A stretch of 64,000 bases of DNA from Opitutia bacterium ISCC 52. Lineage in GTDB: Bacteria > Verrucomicrobiota > Verrucomicrobiia > Opitutales > UBA2995. Below the pieces are notes generated by a model, which searched no databases, was not told the origin of the DNA, and saw only the letters and a list, made by a program, of their open reading frames with translations. The position numbers and the translations under genes are program-made. Within the stretch, counting starts at the first letter, position 1, and each line of letters starts with the position of its first letter. Of this stretch, positions 1-9,607 are shown piece by piece. The DNA is taken from NCBI GenBank assembly GCA_014529675.2, contig CP076040.1:1116001-1180000 (forward strand). The letters run 5' to 3'.

Positions 1-1
1 G

Positions 2-1156
2 AACTGGGATGGACTCAAAATTGGGGATGTCACCTTACCTGGTGTATTGAGCGAGGCAGGTTACCGGAGCATTCACGTGGGCAAGGCGCATTTTGGTCAC
101 CGAGAAGCTGAGGGTGCCGAGCCATTAAATGTAGGGTTTGATGTCAACATCGGCGGTGCCTGTATGGGAGCGCCAGGCAGTTACTATGCCGAAGACAACT
201 TCGGCTGGGGAACGAAACGGGAGACACATGCCGTGCCACATCTTGAAGCTTATCACGGAAGCGATACTCACTTGAGTGAAGCCCTAACTATCGAAGCTAA
301 AAAAGCACTCGATGAGGCGGTGGGAGCCGATCAACCCTTCTATTTATATTTTGCCCACTATGCCGTGCATTCCCCCTTTCAGTCGGATCCGCGCTTTGCT
401 GCAAATTATGTGGATTCTGGAAGAGATGAGCGGGCTCAGGTCTTTGCTACTATGATTGAAGGTATGGATAAGTCATTGGGGGATATGATCGACCACTTGG
501 AAACGCTCGGAGTGGCTGAAGATACCTTGATTCTCTTCTTGGGTGATAATGGATCCGATGCTCCTCTTGGGCATCAGCATGAGGTGGCCTGTGCCGCTCC
601 GCTTAGAGGAAAAAAAGGTGCTCATTACGAAGGGGGCATGCGTGTGCCTTTCATTGCAGCCTGGGCCAAGCCTAATCCGGATAATCCGCTGCAGAAGGAG
701 TGGTCGATTCCGGCGGGGGCCATTCAGCCACAAGTTGCCAATGTCACCGACCTATTTCCCACCATTCTCAGTTTAACTGGAGTGGATACTCCTGATGGAC
801 ACGCAGTAGATGGCAAAGGTCTCGCCAAGTTGATGTCTGGAAGTGCGGACGCATCTCGTGAACAGACATTTCTGATGCATTACCCTCATGCGCCACACCG
901 TAGTGATTACTTTACTGTGTATCGGAATGGAGATTGGAAAGTGATTTACCACTACCTGCCAACAGAGGTGTCAGACGTCTCTCACTATCAGCTCTATAAC
1001 CTGAAGGATGATCCCTTTGAATCGACCAATGTTGCAGATCAGCATCCTGAGAAATTGAGGGCTCTGATGAAAGGGCTGGTGATGGACTTGATCGCTCAAT
1101 CGGCACTTTACCCGGTGGATGAGCAGGGGAATGCGATCAAGCCGGCGATACCGTAA
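2..1156 (+). CDS. Type I sulfatase, 5' end outside the window
   Basis: This is the C-terminal 384 residues of a formylglycine-dependent sulfatase (SulfAtlas S1 type), which hydrolyses sulfate esters. The frame is open from base 2, so the TTG at 47 is internal and the true start with the catalytic C-x-P-x-R motif lies left of the window. Visible landmarks are GKAHFG (the usual GKWHxG site), FAHYAVHSPF, the metal-binding LFLGDNGSD, and LRGKKGAHYEGGMRVPF; the protein ends with the family's LYNLKDDPFE segment. It stops with TAA at 1154-1156, and a palindromic repeat begins a few bases later. Substrate cannot be inferred from this part. Confidence 0.93.
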   Translation, partial: NWDGLKIGDVTLPGVLSEAGYRSIHVGKAHFGHREAEGAEPLNVGFDVNIGGACMGAPGSYYAEDNFGWGTKRETHAVPHLEAYHGSDTHLSEALTIEAKKALDEAVGADQPFYLYFAHYAVHSPFQSDPRFAANYVDSGRDERAQVFATMIEGMDKSLGDMIDHLETLGVAEDTLILFLGDNGSDAPLGHQHEVACAAPLRGKKGAHYEGGMRVPFIAAWAKPNPDNPLQKEWSIPAGAIQPQVANVTDLFPTILSLTGVDTPDGHAVDGKGLAKLMSGSADASREQTFLMHYPHAPHRSDYFTVYRNGDWKVIYHYLPTEVSDVSHYQLYNLKDDPFESTNVADQHPEKLRALMKGLVMDLIAQSALYPVDEQGNAIKPAIP

Positions 1157-1160
1157 ATAG

Positions 1161-1336
1161 AGTAGCACAGGCATCTTGCCTGTGTGTATTTCTAGAACCT
1201 AAACTGGAAGAATGACTTGAGGTTCGGATAAGGATGAGAGTGCCGTCGTACGTATTTTCTCATTTGAGGTGCAATCAAACCAACCGGTGCCTAAAGCTTG
1301 ATCGAGTAAAACACAGGCAAGATGCCTGTGCTACTT
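1161..1336. repeat. Facing pair of GTAGCACAGGC palindromic repeats
   Basis: Two copies of a short hairpin unit face each other. The first (about 1161-1184) reads AGTAGCACAGGCATCTTGCC followed by TGTG; the second (about 1311-1336) is its reverse complement, ending in GCTACTTT. Each copy is a hairpin by itself (CACAGGC/GCCTGTG), and together they make a long inverted repeat around about 125 bp of unique DNA. The same family recurs at 22864-22990 and, degenerate, near 11175-11197. The pair lies between the ends of two converging genes and could act as a bidirectional terminator or be a mobile REP-like element. Confidence 0.8.
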
Positions 1337-1344
1337 TGTGTGCT

Positions 1345-2205
1345 TCACCCTAACTCGAAAGTCGTAATGCCAAAGATCTTGTTCCAGTCGACCTTGGGTG
1401 CCGTTCCATAATACATGCGTGCGCAGCCGAAGACTTCTGTGAGGCCGTGACGCTTGGCAAGGATTATAGCCGAGCTGTTGATTTCCGGGACATCGAGATT
1501 GATTTGCATCCCAACGGCTTGACTGCATAGCGCTTGCAAAAGGGCTTCTGCTGCTTCAGCATGATCGGCAAATAGGGGTCCAATCTTACAGCCTTTTCGG
1601 CATCTCCGAATCAGGCCGTAGCCTTGGATATGGTCCTCTTCGACGTAAGCAAATGCCGTTGAATCGGGTATGTTTACCTAAGCTCTGGTAAACCTTTCGC
1701 GATCAATTCCGAATCGCTTCGAATCATACTCATTGAGGTGATCAAAGGGAATTTCCGAATAGTGAACAACTTGCTCAGCCATGAGGCCTGGTTTGGCAAT
1801 ACCCTGCATTCGCAAATTACGATGAGTGAATTGGAAGCCCCCCTTGGCATACCAGGCCTGCATGTCAAATACGCCATCCATGCCTATGGCCGCTTCGGAC
1901 TGCAGTCGTGATGCTAATAAATCCCTCCGATGAAACCAGAGTTTGGTGCCGATCCCTTGTCCTCTGAGTTCGGGTTTCACAATGAAGAATCCCATGAACC
2001 CATAGTATCCGTTGTACGAAACAATTGATCCGGACGCGATTAGCTCTCCATCCTTTTCTATACCGACAAAGCCATCAGAATCTGTTTCCCAGAATACATC
2101 CGCGTCGTGTTGGCCAGGATTCTACCCTTCAGCAGCAGCCCACTCAACTGCGATATCCAATTCGTCGCGAGTGAGTTGCCGGATGTTGAGGGAGTCGAGG
2201 TTCAT
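1345..2205 (-). pseudogene. GNAT acetyltransferase broken by two in-frame TAG codons
   Basis: Read from ATG at 2205, one frame encodes a full-length two-domain GNAT N-acetyltransferase of about 285 codons, similar to the YitH/Acetyltransf_18 type. TAG codons interrupt it at 2122-2124 (codon 28) and 1678-1680. Around the stops the frame stays clearly homologous: AAAEG-stop-NPGQHDADVFWETD, then the acetyl-CoA loop PELRGQGIG, then RFTRA-stop-VNIPDS, YGLIRRCRKG, CKIGPLFAD, LDVPEINSSA and a final FGITTFELG. In relatives, as I recall them, both stop positions are conserved tryptophans (WAAAEGWNPG and FLxxW), so each is explained by TGG to TAG. It lies 17 bp downstream of the thuA-like gene on the same strand. 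Confidence 0.82.
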
Positions 2206-2222
2206 GGGGTAATCAAGTTTGC

Positions 2223-3068
2223 CTACTTCAAATACCGGTCATTCAGTTTCTTACAGGACCAGAGAAGACCGCGAGTCACGAGGTCGAGGTAACGATCGTC
2301 TTGCACGGTTTCGTCATAGTGGCCCAGCGTGGTACTGAATACACGGCTGTCGTGATAGACGTTGGTCCAAACAACAACGGCTTCCGCGTCTTGGGCTGGA
2401 ATAGTTTCTCCCCGGCGCTTGCGCTCGGGCTGATGTTGGAACCCTTGGGCCAACCCTTTGGCGCCTTTGAATACCTGCACATTATTGTAGAGCTCTTCTG
2501 GGCCTGTTGCCCAGTCTTCCATGCCCTTGGTGATGGCGTGTTTCTTGGCGGTGAAATTTACTACGATCGGTTCTTTGGGGCCATGACCACTGGATTGAAT
2601 GCCCAAGTAGTCAAACCAGAGACTGCCGTCTGTTCCCGCTTCGGTTGGCTCCCTGTGATTGCCAACGCGGTAGCTATGCATGGCACAATGTAAATTAACT
2701 CCGGGGATCCCGTTGCGGTGAGGCGCTAGGACGTCCTTAAGGGTGGCGACATCGTTCATGGCTGCGGCACACTCATCATGTATGATGACATCGTAGCCCT
2801 TCGCATAATCCGGATTTCCGTAGAAAGGAAATGGAGGGGCGGTGGTGGTATCGTCACTGTGGACTTGATCGACCACCAAATGAGCCCGGGCTTCCAAGCC
2901 CTTTTTGAGAATGTTCTTTTGTGTGGCATATGCATGGCAGCAACCACCGGTGATCAAAAGTACCTTCAGAGGTTCGGGGTCTTTTTGTGCATGGCTTCCC
3001 AGTGAACTTGCCAGAAAGAAAATGGCGCTGAGCGTCAGGAAATAGAGAAAACGGATGTTGTGTTTCAT
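2223..3068 (-). CDS. ThuA-like secreted protein
   Basis: This 281-residue protein has a Sec signal peptide (hydrophobic residues about 5-26, ending SLGSHAQ) followed by a ThuA domain, a glutamine-amidotransferase-like Rossmann fold. Landmarks are VLLITGGCCHAYATQ near residue 36, DVIIHDECAAA, GVNLHCAMHSYR and WFDYLGIQSSGHGP. ThuA proteins are linked to trehalose and other disaccharide use, and in PVC bacteria they often accompany DUF1080 and Gfo/Idh/MocA proteins thought to process 3-keto sugars. A DUF1080 gene lies two genes upstream in the same leftward run, which fits that role. The stop is TAG. Exact chemistry is unknown. Confidence 0.85.
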   Translation of the reverse strand: MKHNIRFLYFLTLSAIFFLASSLGSHAQKDPEPLKVLLITGGCCHAYATQKNILKKGLEARAHLVVDQVHSDDTTTAPPFPFYGNPDYAKGYDVIIHDECAAAMNDVATLKDVLAPHRNGIPGVNLHCAMHSYRVGNHREPTEAGTDGSLWFDYLGIQSSGHGPKEPIVVNFTAKKHAITKGMEDWATGPEELYNNVQVFKGAKGLAQGFQHQPERKRRGETIPAQDAEAVVVWTNVYHDSRVFSTTLGHYDETVQDDRYLDLVTRGLLWSCKKLNDRYLK

Positions 3069-3116
3069 GTAATCGGGTAGGGTAGTGTACGAGTTATTTG
3101 ATCGAGGAAGCTGAAA

Positions 3117-3647
3117 TTATTCATCTCTAATCTGCAACGACGATTTTTCCGCTAATTCTTGAAGGGTCATTGAGGGAAGCCCTTCTGACTTAATATTTCC
3201 AATGCCTTTATGAAGCAATACTTGGCGGTTCTCATGTTCGCCGGCTTTTTCTTTGTCGAGGTAGTAGAGATCCATGTGCCAAAAGGTTCCTTCCTTGTTG
3301 GGGAGGGCACTTCGTAATGCCATCGACGGGCGCATACCGGTCAAATGTTTCATATAAGCGATCACGATGGCGTTGGCCTCTTCTGGCTGGATACTGTCGA
3401 ACGTGTTGATGGGAAAACTATCCTCATCGCTGCGTTTGCCGAAATTAGAATCTACGGTTCCAGGTCTGGCGGAGGACCAGTTTTTCTCTCCATCATCTCT
3501 CAAGAGAAAGAAGACGGTGACGATGAAAAACACAGCCACCGATCCCCAGATCACGACCTTTACTTCCATGGAATGGTTGATCTCTTTTTCTTTGTGTCGG
3601 TCGTCGCGTTCTTCGATGACACGTTTTCTTTGGTGAGGGCGTCTCAT
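3117..3647 (-). CDS. Small membrane-anchored protein of unknown function
   Basis: The product is 176 residues with a very basic, charged N-terminus (MRRPHQRKRVIEERDD...), one transmembrane helix at about residues 30-49 (VVIWGSVAVFFIVTVFFLL) and a soluble C-terminal region of about 125 residues. An alternative ATG at 3569 would place the helix at the N-terminus. I recognise no family. The C-terminal part (EEANAIVIAYMKHLTGM..., TFWHMDLYYLDKEKA) has no catalytic motif that I can name. It lies 24 bp after the upstream DUF1080 gene and 48 bp before the ThuA gene, so it is probably co-transcribed with them. Confidence 0.65.
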   Translation of the reverse strand: MRRPHQRKRVIEERDDRHKEKEINHSMEVKVVIWGSVAVFFIVTVFFLLRDDGEKNWSSARPGTVDSNFGKRSDEDSFPINTFDSIQPEEANAIVIAYMKHLTGMRPSMALRSALPNKEGTFWHMDLYYLDKEKAGEHENRQVLLHKGIGNIKSEGLPSMTLQELAEKSSLQIRDE

Positions 3648-3671
3648 GGGATATGGCTGGATTAAGGCGCT

Positions 3672-4469
3672 CTAAAGGGGGCGCACCCAGATGTTTCTAA
3701 ATTCAACTTTGCTGTCGTGCCCTTTTAAGGTGATGGGTAATTCGGATGGGTGAGTCTTGTAGGGCGCAATTCCCCGGTGAAGGGTAGGTCCCCAGATTTT
3801 TTCATGGTTTTGAACCAAAAGGCCATTGTGGTAAACGGTCACATAGGCAGGTGAAACGAGACGCTCACCTTCAAATACAGGGGCCGTAAATGTGATGTCG
3901 AAGCTTTGCCATTCTCCAGGTTTGCGACAGGCATTTACCAAAGGGGGTGTTTGCCCATAGATGGATGCGCATTGGCCATCGGCATAAAGCTTTTCCTTAT
4001 GCATGGGGTGGGAGTCGAATATTTGGATCTCGCAGAACCCCATGAGTCCCACTCCGTTGTTTCCGCGATCGGTAAACTTAATGGATTTTTCGGTAGGCAC
4101 TTTAAACTCCAGGTGGATCTGTGAATCACCAAACGATTCCTTGCTTACGAGCACGCCTTTCTGTGCGACTAGAATTCCGTGTTTAACCGCCCAGGTTTCA
4201 ATCGGGTTCCATCTCTCCATTGAGCTGCCATCGAATAATACAACTGCATCGGTCGGTGGAGGCGTAGTGATCGGCAAACTGTCGACGTGTGTCGGTTTGG
4301 GGCGTGAGTTGTCATGCACCCGGTAATTTATCCAACTTAGATAGGGGGTGTCTTGGTAGCCTTGGACGCCTTGTTTGTTTTCCACCAATTCTGCTGCCGG
4401 TAGGCTCATACAGGACAGAATGGCTAATAACAGAAATTTTGTGCAAAAAGAGGTGTAGTGCATACCCAA
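3672..4469 (-). CDS. DUF1080 (3-keto-disaccharide hydrolase-like) secreted protein
   Basis: This 265-residue protein has a Sec signal (about residues 8-25, FCTKFLLLAILSCMSLPAA). After a linker comes a DUF1080 domain with a concanavalin-like jelly-roll fold, opening with the family signature VVLFDGSSMERW near residue 95. Later landmarks are WAVKHGILVAQKG, SFGDSQIHLEFKVP, NNGVGLMGFCEIQIFDS, GEWQSFDITFTAP and VTVYHNGLLVQ. Some members of this family hydrolyse 3-keto-glycosides; activity here is inferred. The gene belongs to the leftward run from the fucosidase-tail-like module to ThuA, with 28 bp between it and the upstream gene. Confidence 0.85.
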   Translation of the reverse strand: MGMHYTSFCTKFLLLAILSCMSLPAAELVENKQGVQGYQDTPYLSWINYRVHDNSRPKPTHVDSLPITTPPPTDAVVLFDGSSMERWNPIETWAVKHGILVAQKGVLVSKESFGDSQIHLEFKVPTEKSIKFTDRGNNGVGLMGFCEIQIFDSHPMHKEKLYADGQCASIYGQTPPLVNACRKPGEWQSFDITFTAPVFEGERLVSPAYVTVYHNGLLVQNHEKIWGPTLHRGIAPYKTHPSELPITLKGHDSKVEFRNIWVRPL

Positions 4470-4497
4470 TAAGCTAAGTTCGAATTTACCAACTTAG

Positions 4498-5253
4498 TCA
4501 ATTAATTGGAATGAGTTCAACCAAACGGAGGTCCATGGCAGCCGTTTTCCTGAGACGTGTAATATGAATCTTAAGACTCTGCGGTTCCGTAGATGCAATC
4601 TTAATAGTACCAACTCTGTGAGCTTCGAAGTTCTGGAAACTTTTTGTGTCCTTAACTTTGAACCCAATGGATTCTTCGCCAACCCTTACTTCTGCTGAAC
4701 TGCCATCCTGATCCCGCCCACAGGCTTGATGGATTACGACACGATATTTGCCTGGTTTTGCTACCTGAAATAACCACTCAGGATAATCCTTAGGTTGGGT
4801 CCAATAGCCTAGTGTGTTTTTGCTTGGCTGAGGCTCATAGCGAAGTCGTTCTCCCACGGTGATGGCCTGGGATGCATGAAGCGCCACCGTTCCTGTGTCG
4901 TCTGGCATTGCAACCATGGCTTTGCCGGCACGCATGGGTTTGCCCTGTGTTTCAATCATGACGGTGCTGCCCGCAAGGTTTCGATTTTTTCCCAGGTCTA
5001 TTTCCCAATGAGTGGGGTAGGGCTGTATGGCTAAAGCGGTTTCTTGTTCTTCCTGCTTCAGGACGACGCTTTTGATGGGATTATTAAAACGGGCCAGTTT
5101 GAGAGTAGGTCCCTGGGGGGACTTGTGAATGGTAATTTCAATTCCTGATTCCAGGAATTTGAGAGAAGTAGCCAGATCATTTGCGTAGGCCTCGCAAGAG
5201 AGGGCGACTGATAGAAAACTGAGGATGAGGGAGGTATTTAGACCTTGAGTCAT
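4498..5253 (-). CDS. Secreted protein resembling the C-terminal module of GH29 alpha-L-fucosidases
   Basis: I place the start at ATG 5253 (MTQGLNTSLILSFLSVALSCEAYA), which gives a clean signal peptide and 251 residues; the frame stays open upstream to 5331. The body resembles the non-catalytic tail seen in many planctomycete and verrucomicrobial GH29 alpha-L-fucosidases: GKPMRAGKAMVAMPDDTG, ERLRYEPQPSKNTLGYW, WLFQVAKPGKYRV, SSAEVRVG and AAMDLRLVELIP. The catalytic barrel of about 350 residues is absent, so this is either a stand-alone beta-sandwich binding module or a fucosidase remnant that kept its leader. It diverges from the redoxin gene across 113 bp. Confidence 0.65.
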   Translation of the reverse strand: MTQGLNTSLILSFLSVALSCEAYANDLATSLKFLESGIEITIHKSPQGPTLKLARFNNPIKSVVLKQEEQETALAIQPYPTHWEIDLGKNRNLAGSTVMIETQGKPMRAGKAMVAMPDDTGTVALHASQAITVGERLRYEPQPSKNTLGYWTQPKDYPEWLFQVAKPGKYRVVIHQACGRDQDGSSAEVRVGEESIGFKVKDTKSFQNFEAHRVGTIKIASTEPQSLKIHITRLRKTAAMDLRLVELIPIN

Positions 5254-5366
5254 TGTTGGGTATAATAGTCGCATATGTTTGCCCGACAAGCATCGAGCAC
5301 TGCTTTCTTGCTTATGGAGTTGAATATCCAAAAATCCCTTCTAGTCTCAGAATTCCTATTTTTAGC

Positions 5367-6569
5367 ATGAATACTCTGAAGACAATTACCCTAATCGCTC
5401 TTTCATTTGCCGTTTCGTCCTTTTCCGCGTTCGCCGTAACTCCCAAGGACCTTCCTGCCGGATTTACCACGCTGAATATTGGAGATCAGGCACCTGATTT
5501 TTCTCTGCCGGGCACAGACGGCCGACAATACACTTTGGCCGACTTTGGCGGATCGGATATTTTGGTCGTTTATTTTACCGGCACCCACTGTCCTACTTCC
5601 CACGGGGTGATGGGGCGTATGCTCAAATTTGTCGACGACTACAAAGATGAGAGTTTCAGTTTTGTAGCCATTAACCCCAACCACAATTCGGGCCTGCGAC
5701 CGGATGAATTTGGGCATACCGACTACGATGAATCTTTCGGGGACTCCAAACGCTATGCCGAGGACTATGGTTGGACCTTTCCCTTTCTTTATGATGGAGA
5801 GACTCAAAATGCAGCCAAGGCTTACGGATGTTTGGCCACACCTCATGTTTTAATTTTCGATAAAGATCGGAAGCTGCGTTACAACGGTCGTTTCGATGAT
5901 TCTCGATTTCCGGATCCGGAAACAGTAAAGCACCCAGACGCCCGTAACGCAATGGAAGCGCTTTTAGCTGGCAAACCAGTGCCTGCCGAAACCACCCGAC
6001 CGCACGGATGCTCCACAAAATGGAAAGAACGCAATGCGCATGTGGTCGAGGAGGAACAGCAGTGGCAGTCTTTCAAAGTGACCATGGAGGATATCGATGC
6101 AGAGGGGATTGCAGCTCTCCGCAAGAATGGCACTGAGAAACTTCGACTTATAAATGTATGGGCCACCTGGTGTGCTCCCTGCGTCGAAGAATTCCCTGAT
6201 CTGACAGCGATTGCTCGTAAATTCAGTCGCCGTGAATTTGAATTGATTACTATTAGTCTCGATCAACCCAGTATGAAGGGGAGAGCGGAAGCGTTCTTAG
6301 GAAAGTATCGTGCAGTGATGAGTGATAAGTTACGCAAATCAGTTGAGGTCGAGGGGCGTATGACCAATAACTACCTCTACGCGGGTTCTAGCGTCGATGA
6401 CCTCGCTGAGGCTTTGGATCCTGAGTGGCCTGGGCCTATTCCGTATTCGATCCTTGTTAACCAGGAGGGGGAGGTTCTCTACCGCAAGTTGGGGAAGATT
6501 GATCCAGAGCGTGTTCGTAGTGTGATCCTTGATACGCTCACCCGTCACTACATTCCTGCTGAAGGCTGA
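5367..6569 (+). CDS. Secreted peroxiredoxin-like/thioredoxin-like two-domain protein
   Basis: The start at ATG 5367 gives MNTLKTITLIALSFAVSSFSAFA, a good signal peptide; the open frame further upstream to 5253 overlaps the divergent gene and is unlikely. The 400-residue product joins two thioredoxin folds. The first is an AhpC/TSA-type redoxin (GDQAPDFSLPGTDG, FTGTHCPTSHG with one cysteine at the active-site position). The second, beginning around residue 240, carries a true thioredoxin motif in NVWATWCAPCVEEFPDL. It should act in the periplasm as a disulfide reductase or oxidoreductase. It is the first gene of a run with three sulfatases, starting 25 bp before the first, which suggests a redox role linked to them. 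Confidence 0.88.
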   Translation: MNTLKTITLIALSFAVSSFSAFAVTPKDLPAGFTTLNIGDQAPDFSLPGTDGRQYTLADFGGSDILVVYFTGTHCPTSHGVMGRMLKFVDDYKDESFSFVAINPNHNSGLRPDEFGHTDYDESFGDSKRYAEDYGWTFPFLYDGETQNAAKAYGCLATPHVLIFDKDRKLRYNGRFDDSRFPDPETVKHPDARNAMEALLAGKPVPAETTRPHGCSTKWKERNAHVVEEEQQWQSFKVTMEDIDAEGIAALRKNGTEKLRLINVWATWCAPCVEEFPDLTAIARKFSRREFELITISLDQPSMKGRAEAFLGKYRAVMSDKLRKSVEVEGRMTNNYLYAGSSVDDLAEALDPEWPGPIPYSILVNQEGEVLYRKLGKIDPERVRSVILDTLTRHYIPAEG

Positions 6570-6594
6570 ACTTATTCTTAGTTAATAGAAATTT

Positions 6595-8046
6595 ATGTAT
6601 TCTTACCGCTTCTTTTTGTGCCTATTATTGTTCTGCTTTACTCTCTCGAGTAAGCTGTTGGTTACTGCCGCAGTTCCCAATATCGTTCTCATACTAACGG
6701 ACGATCAAGGATGGGGAGCGACTTCCGTCCTCATGGATGAGGATGTTCCTGAGTCGAGGAGTGACTACGTCAGGACGCCTCATCTAGAGAAATTAGCAGA
6801 TCGTGGTGTGATTTTTTCTTCTGCTTACGCTCCACATCCCAATTGTTCACCGACCCGTTATTCGATTCTCACTGGAAAGAGTCCTGCGAAGTTGCAGATG
6901 AGCGATATCGTAGATCGACACAGAGGTCATTTTTTTGAAGGCAATCGAGTGATTCCTCCACCGCATGTGAATGATATTGCGGACGAAGAGATCACAATTG
7001 CTGAGTGGATCAAACAACACCGTTCGGACTACGCGACGGCTCACTTTGGTAAGTGGCATATTAATGGAGGGGGTCCGGAGCGGCATGGATTTGATGTAAG
7101 CACAGGAGCGACTGGTAATAGAGAAGGAGGTAGCGAAGATCCAAATCCTAAACGCATTTTTTCTATAACTGAGCGTGGCAATGAATGGATGGAGGAACAG
7201 GTTAAAGCTGATCGTCCATTTTATATGCAATTGTCTCACTATGCGACTCACTTGGCGATTTACTCTTTGGATTCGACCCTAGAGGTGGTTGAGAGTAGGC
7301 AGCCCGGCGAGCGTCATGCGCTGGCAGGGCATGCTGCCATGTCTGAGGATTTGGATTCCGGAGTTGGTATGACTATTGACAAGATCAAAGAGCTCGGCAT
7401 CGAAGATAATACCTACGTTATCTATATTGCAGACAACGGCAGTTATCCACTGAACAATCCGGGTAATACGAATGGTCCATTGCACGGTTGGAAAGCCACA
7501 ACCTGGGAAGGTGGTATACGTGTTCCATTGATTATTGCGGGCCCTGGTATTAATCACAGCCGAAGTCGAGAACGAGTTATCGGCTGGGATTTATTTCCTA
7601 CCATCTGCGATTGGCTAGGAATTGATTCTCTGCCAAATGGTATTGAAGGCGGCAGTCTAAATGCTGTCCTCAACGGAGAAGGGAATGCATCTGTTGAGCG
7701 AGAATATCCATTTTTGGTTGTTCATTTTCCTCACTACCAGTTAGCAAAGGCAGGGCAGCCATCCACTGCTATGTATCAAGGGAACTACAAGCTACTTAAA
7801 TTTTGGGAGACCGGCGAGTATCATCTTTATGATCTCGATAAAGACTTGGAGGAGACCAATGACCTAGCCGGAAAGGACACTAATCGTGTGGTACGGATGA
7901 GTCGCCAATTGGATAATTATTTGAAGGCGATTGATGCTGGTATCCCAACCGTAAATACGCAATTTGATCCAGGCGAGGATCCGGGGCGAGAATACTTAGG
8001 TATTAAAGCCCGCCTTATGAACGAACCCTATTTCTTACTACCCTAA
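6595..8046 (+). CDS. Exported type I sulfatase
   Basis: The product has 483 residues. A signal peptide of about 26 residues precedes [12 protein letters not shown], whose DD pair (residues 36-37) binds the active-site metal. The cysteine expected to become formylglycine is C84 in [14 protein letters not shown] (C-S-P-T-R). Other landmarks are [12 protein letters not shown], a DNGSYPLN metal site and [15 protein letters not shown]. It contains VVHFPHYQ late in the chain, and its tail [14 protein letters not shown] is typical of the family. It is the second gene of the operon that starts with the redoxin; the next gene follows after 11 bp. Substrate class is not evident. Confidence 0.94.
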   Translation: MYSYRFFLCLLLFCFTLSSKLLVTAAVPNIVLILTDDQGWGATSVLMDEDVPESRSDYVRTPHLEKLADRGVIFSSAYAPHPNCSPTRYSILTGKSPAKLQMSDIVDRHRGHFFEGNRVIPPPHVNDIADEEITIAEWIKQHRSDYATAHFGKWHINGGGPERHGFDVSTGATGNREGGSEDPNPKRIFSITERGNEWMEEQVKADRPFYMQLSHYATHLAIYSLDSTLEVVESRQPGERHALAGHAAMSEDLDSGVGMTIDKIKELGIEDNTYVIYIADNGSYPLNNPGNTNGPLHGWKATTWEGGIRVPLIIAGPGINHSRSRERVIGWDLFPTICDWLGIDSLPNGIEGGSLNAVLNGEGNASVEREYPFLVVHFPHYQLAKAGQPSTAMYQGNYKLLKFWETGEYHLYDLDKDLEETNDLAGKDTNRVVRMSRQLDNYLKAIDAGIPTVNTQFDPGEDPGREYLGIKARLMNEPYFLLP

Positions 8047-8057
8047 ATCAAGAACCT

Positions 8058-9599
8058 ATGAAACTACTCAAACTACACTTGGCGTTTATCGCCTTACTCT
8101 GTCTGGCAGGTAATTTGTTTGCCCAAAACCAACCGAACATTCTTTTCATCTTTACTGATGACCACTGCGAACAGGCGCTGAGTGCGTATGACCCGTCTCG
8201 CATGTCGACCCCCCATATGGACCGATTGGCCAATGAGGGTATGAAGTTTACACGTTGTTATGTAACCAATGCGATTTGTGGTCCCAGTCGGGCGGTGATT
8301 CAAACGGGTCTATACAGTCACTTGAATGGCTTCTTCCGCAATGGGATCACTTTTAACGGTGACCAGCAGACGTTTCCAAAGCTTTTGAAAAAGTCTGGGT
8401 ATCAAACCGCTGTGGTAGGTAAGTGGCACTTGGGTTCTACGCCGCAGGGCTACGATCACTATGATGTGCTAGTGGGGCAGGGACCATACTACAATCCTCC
8501 CATGATTACCCAGGACGCAAATGGTGAGCCCGTTACGAAGCAAAACACTGGCTACACCACCGACGTGATTACGGACAAGACTCTCGAATGGTTGGAGAAT
8601 GATCGTAAGCGCGACAAGCCATTCATGTTGATGTATCAGCACAAGGCTCCTCACCGTGATTGGAAGCCTGGCCCCAAGTATCTGAACTGGTTGGATGACG
8701 TGACCATTCCCGAGCCAGAAACGCTATTTGACGATTACTCCGGTCGCACTCAATCAGCAGCTCGCAACGCGATGGAGATCAAAACCCACATGAACGCTCG
8801 TGATTTAAAGCTCGAGCCACGCGGCAACCTCAATGATGAGCAATGGGAAATCTGGAACCGGGCATACAAGGAAAAGAATGAAGCTTACCTGGCTGCATTG
8901 CCTAACATGACCGAGAAGCAAATTATCCAATGGAAGTATCAGCGATATGTGAAAGATTACCTGCGCTGTGTGAAGTCAGTGGATGATGGAATTGGCCGTG
9001 TGCTCGATTACTTGGACGAAAATGGTTTGGCCGATAACACCGTCGTCATCTACTCATCTGACCAGGGTTGGTATTTGGGAGAGCATGGCTGGTTCGACAA
9101 GCGTTGGATGTATGAAGAGTCATTAAAGACTCCGCTCATGGTTCGTTGGCCGGGGGTTGTGAAAGCGGGATCTGTGCGCGATGAGATCGTTTCCAATCTC
9201 GATTTTGCTCAAACTTTCCTTTCGTTAGCCAATGTAGACATCCCGAAGAACATGCAGGGTCGTAGCCTCGAAGATTTATTCCGTGGTCGTGAAATCGACA
9301 ACTGGCGACAGGCATTTTACTATCACTACTACGAAAACCCAGGAGGCCACAACGTCGCTCGCCACTATGGGGTTACCGACGGCCGTTATAAGCTGATACA
9401 TTTCTACCAGCTGGAGAATGAGGAGATTGATGATTGGGAGCTTTTCGATCTTGAGAAGGATCCTGAAGAAATGAATTCTGTGTATGGGAGTTCTGAATAC
9501 GCGAAGATCCAGAAACAGAAAATGAATCAACTCACTCGCTTGCGTGAACGTTATCAGGTTCCCGAAGAAGATCCTGCCTTTGAACGTCGCCGTCGCTAA
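8058..9599 (+). CDS. Exported type I sulfatase of the SDQG/GEHG subtype
   Basis: The 513-residue protein has a signal peptide ending LFAQ (about residue 23), then [11 protein letters not shown]. The catalytic cysteine is C74 in [17 protein letters not shown] (C-G-P-S-R). The second metal site reads [24 protein letters not shown], a subtype found in several polysaccharide sulfatases and in iduronate-sulfatase-like enzymes, unlike the SDNG form of its neighbours. It also contains QHKAPHRDW and [10 protein letters not shown]. Different active-site subtypes within one operon imply different sulfate-ester positions or sugars. It begins 11 bp after the preceding sulfatase and ends 8 bp before the next. 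Confidence 0.94.
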   Translation: MKLLKLHLAFIALLCLAGNLFAQNQPNILFIFTDDHCEQALSAYDPSRMSTPHMDRLANEGMKFTRCYVTNAICGPSRAVIQTGLYSHLNGFFRNGITFNGDQQTFPKLLKKSGYQTAVVGKWHLGSTPQGYDHYDVLVGQGPYYNPPMITQDANGEPVTKQNTGYTTDVITDKTLEWLENDRKRDKPFMLMYQHKAPHRDWKPGPKYLNWLDDVTIPEPETLFDDYSGRTQSAARNAMEIKTHMNARDLKLEPRGNLNDEQWEIWNRAYKEKNEAYLAALPNMTEKQIIQWKYQRYVKDYLRCVKSVDDGIGRVLDYLDENGLADNTVVIYSSDQGWYLGEHGWFDKRWMYEESLKTPLMVRWPGVVKAGSVRDEIVSNLDFAQTFLSLANVDIPKNMQGRSLEDLFRGREIDNWRQAFYYHYYENPGGHNVARHYGVTDGRYKLIHFYQLENEEIDDWELFDLEKDPEEMNSVYGSSEYAKIQKQKMNQLTRLRERYQVPEEDPAFERRRR

Positions 9600-9607
9600 T
9601 TTATTTT

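Noticed and set aside
5253-5366. N-terminal extension of the redoxin gene
   Set aside because: The extra residues precede a good signal peptide and overlap the start of the divergent gene.
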